A DNA stretch of 64,000 bases from Climacium dendroides. Lineage: Eukaryota; Streptophyta; Bryopsida; Hypnales; Climaciaceae. Both the position numbers and the translations under genes were made by a program. Under the pieces are notes generated by a model that worked only from the letters and a program-made list of their open reading frames with translations, was not told where the DNA came from and ran no database searches. The stretch covers positions 5,225,538-5,289,537 of the forward strand of contig OX467091.1 of NCBI GenBank assembly GCA_950106755.1. Reading direction: 5' to 3'. Of the stretch, positions 48,775 through 61,563 are shown one piece after another (the stretch's first letter is position 1; each line of letters starts with the position of its first letter).

Positions 48775-50007
48775 TTACATTCCGAATTTTGGAGGATTAT
48801 TTACTGTATATTTTTGAAAGACCGCGTGCATTTACATTATTTTCTGAATAGATTGTTAATGGTAAGATGGTTTAATTCCATTCGGCGTTGTATCGTGATA
48901 TCGCTGTGTCGAAGAAGTGAACGGAGGTGGAAACCAAGCGGACACAGGTAACAGGAAAGACACGTACGAAGAGATTTCACAGTACGTGTTTGTGGAGGGT
49001 GATAGTAGGTCGCATTCCTTCTTATTTTTCTGAGTCACTGTGACTCAAGTTCTTCATTACAAGCGGATGCAAACCCGCAAGCAATCTTCATCATTAATTG
49101 AAACTTGATTCGTCCGACGGCTAACTAATTATTGTCGTGGGTTGTCCATTCTCCCCAAGTACAGAGACGTAGACAGCAAGCGCACACGCAGGTAAGGATC
49201 GACGGAGATACAGAGGGGAAATTCTCACTAAACTCAATCACAACTAAATTGACAACTTGGCCATTCAAATCGCCATCGATGTGCAAGCACCCTCTTGTTG
49301 CATTGAATAAACACGGCAGGAGAGTGCTTCCAGATGCCGTATCGATTGACCAAATCGCCGCTGGTACTACACAGGGGTCTCATATTCAGTTCCCGGTGTT
49401 CCCAGTGTACGGCACACAGGGAAAAGTGGGACTCATCTTGAATTTTAACACCGGGAACTGAATATGCAATCCTTCCAAACTCTATTTCTGTACATGGGAG
49501 AAATTCTGCACACAGAAAATCTGCGCTCCAAATCTGCTCCAAATCTGCGTAATTGCTTAATTGGTTGGAAACGGGTCGTCATCCCATAAATGATAATTGA
49601 CAATTGATCATCATTCAGGAACACACTGACTGACGGCCTCACTAATTAATGCAAGGCATGCAGAGGTTAGACATCAGGTTTGACACCCGATCAGTAGGCT
49701 TAAATTGAGCATGCCCATACCCCCCAAAAGCTATACGATGGTGGGCAATCCAAACCGTCAAAACCATCTTCTACCAGCATTAGTGGCAGCAGCTGGCTAA
49801 CATGTCGATCTGCATCCCCGTTCTGGAACCAGGAATCGCCACTAGAAAACTCCATGTGCATGACCAACACTGGGGAGTCCACACCTAATTATCATCAGCA
49901 TCGTGTTGATTAGTCTTCACCCTGCCAAGGATCAATGATGACAGAATGTTCCACAGCTAGGACTAACGACTCTTCAATCCGCTCGAACATGAATGCAGGC
50001 GTACTGG
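48775..50007 (+). repeat. Block R, copy 2
   Basis: Collinear with copy 1, with an internal deletion joining 49460 directly to sequence equivalent to 43525 (GAACTGAATATGCAATCC). Confidence 0.88.
49370..49460. mobile_element. Remnant of the CACAG MITE in unit 2
   Basis: Starts CACAGGGGTCTCATATTCAG after the same CTA target as in unit 1, lacks most of the left inner arm, and ends at GGGAACTGAATATG without the TTTCCTGTG terminus. The internal and external deletions happened after the segmental duplication. Confidence 0.8.
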
Positions 50008-50043
50008 ACCTGGACTTGGGATCAACACGTACAATATGACCTT

Positions 50044-52231
50044 TCCGCATTCATGTCGACCGAGACGAATCGACATGTCCACTTCATTGGAGCATCTCAG
50101 GCCGCAAGCACTGAGACAGAGTTCAGATTTCAAAGACTGTCTCGATAGAAACATTGTGAAAATCCTCAAAACCTAAACGTCTCTGTCATAGCTTCTTAAT
50201 TTTTGACGATGTCGCGGTCTCCAATTCCTAATATATCTTCCATTGATCGATAATGACTGTGACGTTCCTTGTGAATTAATTAAAAAGAAATTGATCAGCA
50301 TTATTCGTAGACATTTCAAACTGACATCTCGATGATTGCTTTTCTCGTGGACATCCAGACGTACCATACAACCGGATTCCAGAACATTTGGTGCATGTTT
50401 TTACACCTCGTGAGTGCCATATATTTCCGAGAGTCCGCAAGGTCATCCTGTGGGCCTCCTGCTGGAATTCGTACGCCATCTATGAACTCAATGATTTCTA
50501 GTATTCTAATCCTATTTCCAGCTAGTGAATTTTTGCGTCGTCCATATATACCTACCGTTTCTGTCATTTCACCGAGCTGCAGTTCGGAGTTCCCACGCTG
50601 ACCACTTGAATTTACTCAAAACAAATCACGCAGGGAATTTGCGCACACTGGACCAATTTCTGGACATTCGATCAAGGAGTGACCGGCATGACGATTGGTC
50701 TTGTTATCAGGGGCAGATCAACACTGACTTATCATGGTTGTGCAAGAATTGAAATCCTGATAAAGAATGCTTTGGAGTTGAGTTTCTTGCCTCACGCATG
50801 GTGCAATTCGAACAGAGGATCCACTGACTTCCCAATGCACAAGCTAAAGAGTTCATGCCCTCAGTGCACTGACAACGCACAAAACGATGAATGGGATTCA
50901 AGCTGTAAATTTCAGACCAAGTCGCAGACATACTATTGGTCAACTAAGATTTTGGGGGGAATTTTTGGAGTGTTTGGAGAGGATCAAATAAATTCTATAT
51001 ACAGACATCATATGCTAGTTCTTTTAGAGGGCAACATCTTTAAGGAGGTAACCGGTAATAAATCCCAAGAATTTCCTCAAGAGATTCTTGAAGGTTTCTT
51101 GAAGGTTTGTACAAGTACTTGAGATCTCAATTTTGGGCTATAATTTGTTTCAAGATTGGAAACTAATTAGCTTTCTGAGAATATTATTTTATTTCAATAG
51201 GAACCTAATAGCAAAAGATATGTCCAATGTGCCCTAAAAAAGTGAGTAATGGCAAGAAAAAAGTCCACAATAGATAAGTGACATGAAAGTTATGAAGCTT
51301 CTTACTTTGTGGGCAATCATAACAAATTCTTGAGAAATTAATGTATTGGATTTTTTTTATGAACTCAATTTTAACAATTTTTTGAAAAGAAAGTTGCTCA
51401 TAGTTTAGTTTGCATCTAGAACAATCTCATTGTTGGGATTAGTGCATTTTAATTCCATCTTAGAGCTATCAAAAATTTTGTTTATCCTTTTATCTTGTAC
51501 CTACTTTGATTTAACAATTTTTTTTTAAGAACCTTCTATCTTGTACCTACTTTGACTTAGCAATTTTTTAAAGGATGAAAATGGGAAGGGGACAAGGAGA
51601 AAGTAGAAGGATTTTTTTCCCTACCCCCCAACTCAATTCTTCAACATAAAAGAATTTTAATTCACAATGTGTAGTACAAAAGTAATAAGTTAAGAGAGTT
51701 CAAAGTCTTATAATCTAATCAAGCTAGGAGGAAAAATTTGTTTTCTTCTTTTTGAATGCTTGTATCTTGTGATCAATATGATCAAAGTGTGTGAAATTTT
51801 TTCTGCATATTCTCATACTAGTCTAGTGCAAGATCCTACAATTGAATATGCAAAAGAAACAAATGTTTAAATTTTTGTTGTTTGCCATTTTCCAGTCTCA
51901 AAGAGGCCGGAATTGCTTCTCTTCATAATCTGAGCTTCAGATCAACAGCAAGCTCGACAGAATTTCCAGCACCATGGCAGAATCCATGTGATACCGGTAG
52001 GCAAGAAATAGCACTCGAATGATTTGGATCATTTGCCACCGAGTACAGTAGAATTACAACTCTTAAGAGGATAAAATTCAGTGAAGTCATAATTGATTAC
52101 AATCCCTAACGTGCTTGGATCCTAGGAACAACGTGAATGAAGAGTCGTTACTAATAGTCGTGGACCTAAACAATTGCTACTCTGTTACCCTCCACATTGG
52201 TCCTTCCATTCCTACATTACAGAAAAAGCAC
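50044..52231. other. 2.2-kb segment present only behind unit 2
   Basis: Unit 1 passes directly from block R into the tandem array, while here 2.2 kb intervene. 50044-51120 is single-copy with frames up to 147 codons (50679-51122) and no recognised domain. 51325-51890 is the dispersed repeat described at 27790. 51900-52230 is single-copy. It is either an insertion here or a deletion in unit 1; no target duplication is evident at the junctions. Confidence 0.55.
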
Positions 52232-53032
52232 TGAAAATTGAACTGTTAGCCTTCAAACCCACTGCGCTCAAAGAGTTCATGCTACACGTGGAGAATCTAC
52301 TCCAGAATTGGACGCCATCAAACTTCTTTGAAACTATTTGAATCACACTGAGTTCAAAGGGCTTACGTTACAAGCGAAGAATCTGTTCCCGAAGCGGAGG
52401 ATCATGAGATAAACTACTTCGAAACTCAAATCAAAGAGCTTACAGTACAAGCGGAGAATCTTATCAAGAATTGTACGCAGTCGTGAGATGGACAAACTGC
52501 TTTGAAACGCAGTTCAAAGAGTTTACGCTACAACCGAAGGATCTGAACTGCACGCAATCCAGACGACGACGAACTACTTCGAAGCTGAGTTCAAAGAGGT
52601 TACGCTCCAAGCCCGGAAACTGTTCTGGAAGCGGAGCATCTGCTCGAGAATTGCGACAGCCTAAGTCTCTGAATCTGTGTTCAAAGAATTTACACTACAT
52701 GTGAAGGATCTGAACTGCACGCAAAAGATGCGAGCGAACTACTCCGAAACTGAGTTCAAAGAGGTTGCGTTCCAATCGAGGAATCTGATTAAGAACCGTA
52801 GGATCTGTTCGAGAATTGTAAGCAACATGAAGAGGAGGACAAGCTAAGTCTCTGAAACTGAGTTCAAGGAGTTTACACTACAAGCGAAGGATCTGACCTG
52901 CACGCAATGAAGACGCGGGGAAAATATTTCGAAACTAAGCTCAAAGAAATTACGCTCCAAGCACGGAACTTGTTCACGAAGCAGAGAGTCTGTTCGAAAA
53001 TTGCGAGCAATGAAGAGGACCAATTCCTTGTT
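52232..53032 (+). repeat. Degenerate 75-110 bp tandem array behind the receptor kinase
   Basis: About nine units as in the copy at 44078-44870. The array abuts the kinase stop codon, so the kinase 3' UTR (minus strand) must be drawn from it. Unit starts are marked by TTCAAAGAG/TTCAAAGAA and the centre by GGATCTG/GAATCT. Confidence 0.88.
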
Positions 53033-56000
53033 CTATCGAGCAATTGGAAGTGAGACCACTGACGAGCCTCCAGACGTGTGCGACGTGGACGTGGAGAAGT
53101 CGTTCCGGAAGTCCGACGCACTCGACGAGCTCCGCCACGGCGAGTCGACGACAGTGCTCGTCTGCGACCGCGGAGCGGGGTGTCCGCCGAGATGCTGTTC
53201 TCCTCGACGGCGCTTGTCCTCCATGGCAACGGCCTCCCGAAGCTCTTGCACCACTTGCTGCATGTCAGGGCGGTGGACCTCGCGGGGCTCCACGCTCGTC
53301 ATGGCCACTTCTACCACCTTCCACATGCTTTCAATGCTGTAGTCCGAGTGAAGGTTCGGATCTACAATCCCTTCCACGTCGCCGGCCTGCACATGCGGCC
53401 TCACCTGCCACAAACCATGCCACAGTCGCCATTGCCCTTCAATACTGGTATGTCACAAGGAATTTCAAAAACCCTGAACCCTTAAACCCACAAACCCTAA
53501 ACCGAGATTCACAGTCTCCATTCACAAGCATCTTCTTGAGGTTTTTGATCTTCGAAACCGTGGATAGACCTACCATGTCGATGATGTTGGCATGTTTCTG
53601 GCGAGGGTCGATGGGAGGGCGCCCGCAAATGAGCTCCAGCAACAGCACACCGAAGCTGTAGACATCGCTCTTCACCGTCAACTTCTGGGAAGTGTAGTAC
53701 CTGCACAAATTCACCACATGTCACATGCGTCAGTTAGGACCTTGACACCGTTGCCTGCATGCAAGGCAGCCAAGGCTCAGTGAAAGTGGCAGGAATCATC
53801 AGCTCGGGCCACATTCTGTGTGAAGGTCAGTGGGCATTGCATACACTCAAAACTCCTCTTAGTCACACCCTCGGGAACAGACGTAAATGACAAGTGTAGA
53901 TTCATTAATCACATGTAGAAATCGTCAACTTCGTTAAATTGGCTCGATTCTGGGTGCCAAAAACTGTGACATTCATCTGCTAAAAGCTCTTAAAACTAGG
54001 ACTAAGACTGTTATAGATTTACGAAATTGACGTTCAGATACCATATCAAATATTCCATACGAATTCCAGAACATAACAAGAAATAGTGTGAATAAGAAGA
54101 ATTCAAAATGTACTCACTCAGGGTCGAGGTATCCTGCTGTGCCCTTGACGAGGGTGTAGACGTGTGAAGCGCCTTCGTGCAATGCAAGTTTGGACAGACC
54201 GAAATCCGACACTTTGGCCTCCATTCGCGCCGTCAGCAGAATATTGCTGCTCTTCACATCCCGGTGAATGATGTTCGGACTGCACGCCATGTGCAAATAC
54301 TCCAAGCCTGCACCAAAATGAAAACCTTGAATAACTTTGCCTTTGCACCGACTGTTTCCACTGGAACAAGGTTGGAATGAAGGTAAACTTTATTCTTATG
54401 ATCAGATGAAGATCAGTTCAGATAGTGGAGGTTTAAGTGGCATTTACTCCAGTTTCTGGCTACCATCTCGTCAAGTTTACCCTCAGATTGCTCTGAATGT
54501 TATGTAGAGACGCAGATTAAAGTTCCTTTTTCTGTTGGAACCAGTGTATACCACATTTGCTCATGTTTCACATTACATTGCTCGAGACCCGAATTATATT
54601 CCTGTCTAAAATCGTAAAGGTTAATTTAGACTGCATAGAACAATACGATTATGTGAACCTTATTTATGAGTCTTTCAGAAGACACTAGAAGCAAATTTCC
54701 TCCACATTTGGAAGGTATTATTCGCATTCTAGTTTCTTTGGCCCGCATTTTGCAAGTTCGTAGAAACAGGAATAAGAGATCCGTATAGAACAGCTGGAAT
54801 TGCTGGTTCAAACAAGGACTTGCAAACCAGCCATAGGTTTTGTGCTTCGATTTTAACTGCTCACAAAAAAATTGGTAGCTTACTTGAGCCATGCAAATGT
54901 CTTCATGTTCTGTAAGTCATACCTTGTGCGGCGTCAAGAGCGCTGTGGATTCGAGTGCTCCAGTCCAAAGGGGCCGATTTTGCCAATTGTCCTAATCACA
55001 AGAACGGTTTCCCACAACATCAGTTTAGTGGTCGCAAAGAATTTGCAATTCACGACCTTGCAACACGCTAGTTTTTGCAATTCACTAGCCTGAAACATAA
55101 GACAACAAATTGGAGCGGTTGCTAGTACCGTAAAGATGATCTCGAAGAGTCCCGCTCGGCATATACTCGTAGATCAACATCTGGTTTCTCTCTTGGCAAT
55201 AACCAATCAAGGACACGAGCGACTTGTGATGAATTCGCGAAAGCAGATCCACCTGGAAGCAAATCCAGACACACACAACGAAATCAGGCAGAAAAGTGGC
55301 TTAGAAAAAGAATTAGAAAATGCCCATGAACTCATGACTGCAAGAACATACGTAAGTGGGCAAACTAGCTCACACACTTTCATTGTGAATAACCTTTCTT
55401 AATTTGAAACAGAATCGACTGCTTTCAACTTCAAATAGGGCTCTTTTCATTTTACTGTTGATTTCCCAGTTTCACATTCGAGTGCCATAAACTCATATGG
55501 CCGACGAAGCTTAAATTGTTGCCTTTCATAGCATTTGCCTTACCTCATTGCGAAATTCACCATCTCCTTGCTTCGAGGTTTCGCTCGATACCTTGATAGC
55601 AATTTCTTGTCCACTTGCCAACTTGCCATAGTACACAGGACCGAATCCACCTTCTCCAATCTTCTTGCTGAAGTCGTCGCTTGCTTCCCGCAATTCACGT
55701 ACCGTGAACTTAACTGTGTGCGGCTGGAAGTCTTGCTTGCCACTTTCCTTACCTTTTCACACATCACATTCCTTGTCAACAACGGCTGCAAATCAATCCA
55801 ACCCTAATTCTCTTCCATCATACTTAGAAGAGTCTATAATATACCAGCACCAATAATGAGCTTTTGATTGATAAAAACGGGTCGCTTGTTTGAAAATGAT
55901 TCAGGGATCTACGGAGACTTCCATACCTTCGAAGGTAGAAGGAGTCTTTCGTTTTCTTCGGCGCCGGCGGATGACATAGAAAAGAACAACCACGCAGAGC

Positions 56001-59000
56001 AAGATCAAACCTCCAGCACTTGCTCCCGCCACCGCGGGGACGATGGAGGACGATTTAGAAGACGAGCTCGCGTCTGGTGAGAATGCTAACGGATTCTCAA
56101 ACACTTGGTAGATTTCGATGGCATTCAAAATTGGCTTGTCTGAAGCGCCGACGGACGGCGTGAACGTGACATTCCCCAAGGTGCCAATCGTTCTGTACGT
56201 CTTGTTAACCTGAATCACCATTTTCTGTTATCACCGTGTTCTTCAAAATGTAGTGACTCTTAGGGGAGTTTCACACCATGAATCCGACTCAATTCTAAGC
56301 CAGAGCCCAACTTCCTTGAGTTTGTAGGAAGTGAATAAAAAACATTAGATGTGGGACTTGGGCTTTCATAGTGTGAAGGTCAAAGTCCCAATTTTAAGTT
56401 CCAAGCGCCACACCTTCACCAACTACTTTATTGACTTCAAGTTTTGATATTCAATCTCCTTTCACCTTGGTTAGCAATGGATGCAAGAAGAGAATGCATT
56501 CCTATTGTTCTTGTTATCTTTATGGCCATGAAATATCGGAATGAGAGCAAGGACATGATCTACTTTTGATTACTTGTGTACTCTTCTAGGGCCTGTTTTA
56601 AAGAAGGGAGGCATACATTTTAAAGGAAGCATTTCTTTGAAGATTAGAGTTGCTACAACTGTTTCTCGTTTGGGTTTTAGTAATTCGTAGACAGTGATTG
56701 CTCATTTATATGAGATAGGAGTGAATTCAACTACAATTGTTGTTAGAGAATGTTATAGGCTATTAAGGAGAAATTAAGGCCATTTTTTTCTCCTAAACCA
56801 ATAGTAGTTTGGACTTCAGATTAAAGAGAATTTGAAGTTGTAGATAATATTGCATAATTTATATTAGAAGCTATTGACAGGAATCATGTTCCTACTATGG
56901 CACTTCCTATTGACCTTACATCATATTATTGTCATAAAGGCTACTATTTAGTCCTTCTTTAAGGAATTGTAGATGCCAAATGCAAGTTGAATTGGCTTTT
57001 AAAAAAACAACTTAGGGTCCAATTGATGGCTTGATTTAAGCATTTGAACATTTCTATAGGTTGCAATTGATTATGATAATTTTGAAGTTAGGCCAACAAT
57101 TGAGTCCTGATATGCAATGGCCTTTAACTCTTTAAAGATATTGAGAAAAGTGGTCAATGGATGATTTAATTGTTCACTATGGAAACAAAGAATGCACCTA
57201 TTGGTTCACTAATCAATTGACTACCTTGGTCATAGAAGGTCATATGCTTTAAGGATTAAAGTAGGGGGAGTGCTAGTATGTGAGTGTAAAATCTATGAAC
57301 CTAAGAGTTTAAATTATAAACACTCTCTATGGTTATGGGTGTTTATGCTATATGTACTTATATTATAAAAAAAAATTTACATTATAATATACCTATGTTA
57401 TAAACACATTCAAATAGTTGTAGGTACATACCTACAATTGGGTTCAAGGTTAGTAGGCTCAGGTCTCTATGCTCACTCACTAGCATCGTTGGTTAAGATA
57501 GTCAGTGTCTCATCCCAATGAGGTAAGAATGTGACACTGAAAGTTTGCCACAAATTATTTTGCCGACCCGGACTGACCTGCAGAGCGATGAACGGGCCGA
57601 CACTTTTGTTGGCGATATTGAAATCCTCCAGCCACGGCGTGGTGTCGAGGTCGACGCTGAACGTCCGCACGGTGGTGGTGTTGACGTCGAGCTCCGCGAA
57701 GTACATGGCGATGTAGTACTGCACGTCTTCCTTCCACTGCACGGTTTGATACCCGATAAGGCGACGCGCAGTCGCCATCACGGCCGACGGAGGCTGGTTC
57801 GACGTCTGGCTGGTGTCGATGGGGCGCGAAGTGTTCAAGGGGGCGTAGTCGCCCAGCCAGTTCAGCCAAATCCTGTCGTATGGGTCGTCGGGATACCTTC
57901 ACAAGGAACAGCATCCCGAATGGCATACGTCAGTACCGGCAACATCACAGGAATTCGAAAGAAATGACATTGAATGGCCAGATTCGGAACAATTCCTACA
58001 AATACTCCTGTCTGTCTTTATGGACGCTCACTTGTCCAATATTAAGCGACTTGTGAGACTGAAGGGGAAATCATACAGGGAACCCTTATGAGACCCTCTG
58101 CTAAGTTCCAAGAACTTTACAAAGTCGTGCAAAGTTGGGCATTTTTTAGTGACTACTTTAATGGTTAGCAAAGTTACAGTACTTAGCTAACAAATGAGTG
58201 ACAACAAGAAGCCTACTCGTTCTTAACTGTTCTCATCGGAGTGCACTGGAAACAAAGATCCTTGGAAAGATTGATACGAATTGCTGCGACCAATATTCAT
58301 TCCAACACACGGCCAAGAGTGACTAGCTGGAGCGAGATGAACTCAATTTCCAAGAAATTGAATTCCTTGTATGCTACAATCGCATCATGAAGAGTTGCAG
58401 GACTGATCAAACACATTGAATTTCAGATTCTTAGTTTGGTAAACTTGTTATTGAGAAGGATCGGAGTGAGCCTAATGTTACCGCAGGTATGGGGAAACTT
58501 TGTCATCGACACCGAAGTTGTGCCGATCTTGTCGGTAGAGGAAGGCGCCTTGCTGTCTCGTCAGAGGCGCGTACATCCCCTTGTCTAGCGGCCGCAGCTC
58601 CAAAGCGGAGATGTACGGATATTGCTTATCAAAGACACGCATCAAGCACACGTGTAACATCGCCCCATCCGCCGTGAGCACCATCTCCACGACGTCGCCC
58701 TTGCTCCCATCCACCGTTTTGATGGTGGTGCCTTCAAGAGCCACATCGAATTTCGATGCGTAGTTTTGGGGAAGAAAAGTTGCTCGCACCAGGTACGTCG
58801 TGTTGAGAGTGGTGGGAAGCGTGTAACAATATCGGACGCGGGTGCCCGTGAAGCTGCGGATGGTGGAGTCAAGAGAGCGCGAGGGGATGGGGTTATACAG
58901 GAAGGTAGCGTTGCTCCCGGTGTGGTTGAGCACTGCGTTCTCCCCGTCCGAGGTGTATTTCTCGTCGGTTTCCCATGTGATGTTCAACGCCGAGTCGAAG

Positions 59001-59966
59001 TACGGGGCGGTGGCGCCACAGTCGATGCTTAAGAAGCCAGCTGAACCATAAGATCGATCGTTGTCCACGCAGTCAATTTGCAATCAATTGCGAATCTTTT
59101 CATGAACTAGGCAAGGTACGTACGGGGAGAACTGGCAGCTAGATACGGATGATCCGATTCATTTTCCGAAATAGCCGATTCATTATGAATACTTTAGGCA
59201 AATTACCAATCTATAATTCAAAAAAATCTACTAACTGCATGAAATAAACGAAGCATATCAATGGATAACTGCGTAATTATAGACAACTTGAGGTTCTTCT
59301 CAAATTTCTCCCCGGACACTGAACTAAGGTCATGTTGCATTGCAAATGCAGCTTCCATGCTCACGGAGAATCTCCCAAGTGTGCGTGATCAACATGGTAG
59401 TATTCGTTAGAAGCGCGCGGCGAAATTCCGAGCCCTAGAAACACGGATCAAAACTTTGAAAGCCCTAATTTTCAAAGCTCGAGGATTTGTCGAGTGCTCA
59501 GCTGAATTCTGACATGGCCACCCAAAACTTCGAGCTCTAAAACCTCAGACAGTCTAGACCAGCGTTTTTTTTACTGTAGAACTTGTGTCTGGCAGCATGC
59601 CATTGCATTATATTTGGAAGGACATGGGGGTATTCAATTCTTTATGCCAGAACTAGCGTCATATTGCCAAAAAAAACCCGCTGGTCTAGCCACGATCTTG
59701 AGCAGTTTTCAATCAAGCGACTCTATACTAATCTGACTCCTCGTCAAAACATCATCCTCTACCACCCCCCAATTTTTTATAAAACTACGACACATTAATG
59801 ATTGAGAACCGGCCTGTAAATGAAAGATTGTCTAGAGCGAGATTTTAGTACCTGGTTCCGCTCCAACCTGCGCAGCGAGAATCGACACCCAGATAGCAGC
59901 TCCAATTACCGCGGACCACATTCTCGACCCCCGGAAGATTCGATCTCGCCACTCATCAATCGCCAT
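53033..59966 (-). CDS. Malectin-like domain receptor kinase without LRRs
   Basis: Ten exons (59966-59852, 59040-58482, 57896-57578, 56209-55927, 55752-55544, 55252-55129, 54991-54923, 54307-54118, 53700-53574, 53404-53033) give 788 residues; phases agree at each junction. A signal peptide (about 16-36) is followed by a malectin-like ectodomain (about 39-370: [46 protein letters not shown]) with many N-glycosylation sites. A transmembrane segment (387-411) is followed by RRRRRKRK. The kinase domain has IGEGGFG 457-463, Lys479, HRD 574-576 ([13 protein letters not shown]), DFG 594-596 and [11 protein letters not shown], all needed for an active Ser/Thr kinase of RD type. The relatives (LRR-I/SYMRK-like class) usually have two to four LRRs between ectodomain and membrane; here only a short Ser-rich linker is present. 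It should act at the plasma membrane in perception of an extracellular ligand. A transposase relic lies in intron 3. The last 48 codons are duplicated at 44871. Confidence 0.93.
56580..57250 (+). pseudogene. PIF/Harbinger-type transposase relic in a kinase intron
   Basis: The forward frame reads [41 protein letters not shown], then [31 protein letters not shown]. This matches the order of the PIF/Harbinger DDE transposase: the helix-rich R.A..L..L..G.S pattern, the first catalytic Asp in AID, the YY..KG block, and the second Asp in the VD segment. Several stops and frame changes show it is dead. It lies antisense in intron 3 of the receptor kinase (56210-57577), which it explains as the longest of the introns. 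Element ends were not identified. Confidence 0.7.
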
Positions 59967-61052
59967 CGCTGCGGTTAATTCGACGCCCCCCAAACCGTAT
60001 ATCCTCAACGTTCATGCAATGATCTGAGTATGGGGCCCCCAGATCCAAGATCCGAGATGTCGCACACGCTATCCGGGAAGTCCCGAGGCTTCGGTAGTCT
60101 TTTTTGGAACACTGCACTAGACTTTTCAAGTTTTCTTGTAAAACTTACTGAGAAAACTACTGAGAAAACTGTGAGCGATGTGAGATGGAGGAAGTTTTCT
60201 TAGATCTTGTAATGAAAACCTAATTTCTCTCAAGCCTCTCCCTATTTGCAGTCTCGCTAATCGCATTTTAGAAACTTAGTGCCCGTCTTTCTGTGAAGGG
60301 ACCATGATCTGGATCCCGGGTGCCCCATACTAAGCCGTGCCCTCAATCGATGATTTCGATCCTCACGCTCTGCAATTTTTCTGATTCATGGTTTTGTACA
60401 TCGATGAACATCGTGAGGCAGAGAAAAAGTCAGATTCTCCCTACTGACTGCATTCTCCACCTGACGGATCCCGGAGACCCCTGTTGACAAAGAAGAAGTA
60501 TGGGGCGGAAAAATCTCAGTGGAGGTTTTGATGGAGAATCGGAGGTTTGGTGGAGTTGCGAAGGAATCTTGTTTTGCATTAAAACGCGGTTCTCAACTGT
60601 GTCCAAGGATTCACGCGGTCCGTTTCCCCCGGATGGATGAGCTCTCCGATGTTGTCGGTGATGCTTCCCCTATTCATGGCTTGGTTTTGACTTCTCCGAC
60701 TCTCGGTGTTCTGTCGTGGTTCGGGAGGAGAGTGGACGAGGTGGCCGGGGAACTATCCGGGCAGCAAACGAAGCAGTTGTAGCGCGGTTTCGCCACTCTG
60801 CAAATAGAGAGTTATCCTCGCACTGGAGTGTATTCCGGTCAGGGGCTGGTCTTGCATGGTGTTCGCAGGAGAGTTCGGGATCTTTTCTGAGTTTTGCCAG
60901 TTATTATTCTCCCCCAATTCCCATATTGATCTGGTTTTTCAAGTACCAAGTCTGGGTATTTTCTCTATTTTTTACCCCTAAATGGAAATTTTATAGACTC
61001 TTTCACCATGTTTTTTCCAATGTTTTCAAATTGCAACCAGGTTTTTTCCTTC
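59967..61052. other. Upstream region of the receptor kinase
   Basis: The promoter of the kinase is expected here. 60180-60340 is a dispersed repeat (inverse of 3500-3640). 60519-60782 and 60716-61063 are open frames without recognisable motifs, in GC-richer sequence. No gene is supported. Confidence 0.5.
60180..60340 (-). repeat. Dispersed repeat fragment, inverted relative to 3500-3640
   Basis: GTAATGAAAACCTAATTTCT, CTCTCCCTATT and CCGTCTTTCTG are the reverse-complement counterparts of blocks at 3500-3640. Upstream of it GAGAAAACTACTGAGAAAAC forms a small direct repeat (about 60150-60175). Confidence 0.7.
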
Positions 61053-61402
61053 CACTACACTAACGATGATAAATAGTGTTATGTTGTGATTAGTGTTACC
61101 TGGACTTTTACCCTAGTCACTCTAAACTTCAATTAGTTGGCATTTAGTGTTGTATTCACTTTTTTGAGTAGTAACTTTTTTAAGCATGTAATAGGTTTCT
61201 TAGGTTCATACGTTTTTCTTTGCATTTTGATGAAATAGTTAGGTAACACTAAATGTAAACTTGTAAAAAATTTATACCCAATAGTTGACAAATAGTGTCT
61301 ATGTTGACATTTACTATAGGTAACATTAACCGGATTGTTGACAATTAGTGTTATGCTTAGTGATTAGTGTTGCCAAAACTATTTATCATCATTAGTGTAG
61401 TG
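61053..61402. mobile_element. Foldback MITE with CACTACACTAA termini
   Basis: Left end CACTACACTAACGATGATAA, right end TTATCATCATTAGTGTAGTG. The interior carries GTGTTA/TTAGTGTT words. The termini resemble CACTA elements, but no 3-bp duplication is visible (TTC left, AAC right). Confidence 0.7.
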
Positions 61403-61563
61403 AACTTTAAATTAGCCGCTAGTTTTTCCCAAACACTACACTAAAATTTGTAAATAGTATTGGGTGATAATTAGTGTTGTTCCTTGTTTTTTACCCCCAA
61501 CACTATTTTCCAACTTATGTGTAAATAGTGTTTGTTCTATATTTTGTTCCCATCTAACACTAA

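Larger units (their letters stand above)
46964..50043 (+). repeat. Segmental duplication, unit 2
   Basis: Second copy of 40930-44077. It contains the copy C stub, the CACTG MITE, block R copy 2 and a remnant of the CACAG element (49370-49460). Confidence 0.93.

Noticed and set aside
50679..51122. 147-codon frame in the segment behind unit 2
   Set aside because: No recognisable domain and no support for splice sites or homology; left as unassigned.
53044..53661. Plus-strand frames up to 205 codons over the kinase C-terminus
   Set aside because: Shadows of the GC-rich kinase exons on the minus strand.
57555..57967. Other frames over kinase exon 3 in both strands
   Set aside because: Only the frame containing [10 protein letters not shown] joins in phase with neighbouring exons and matches the malectin-like family.
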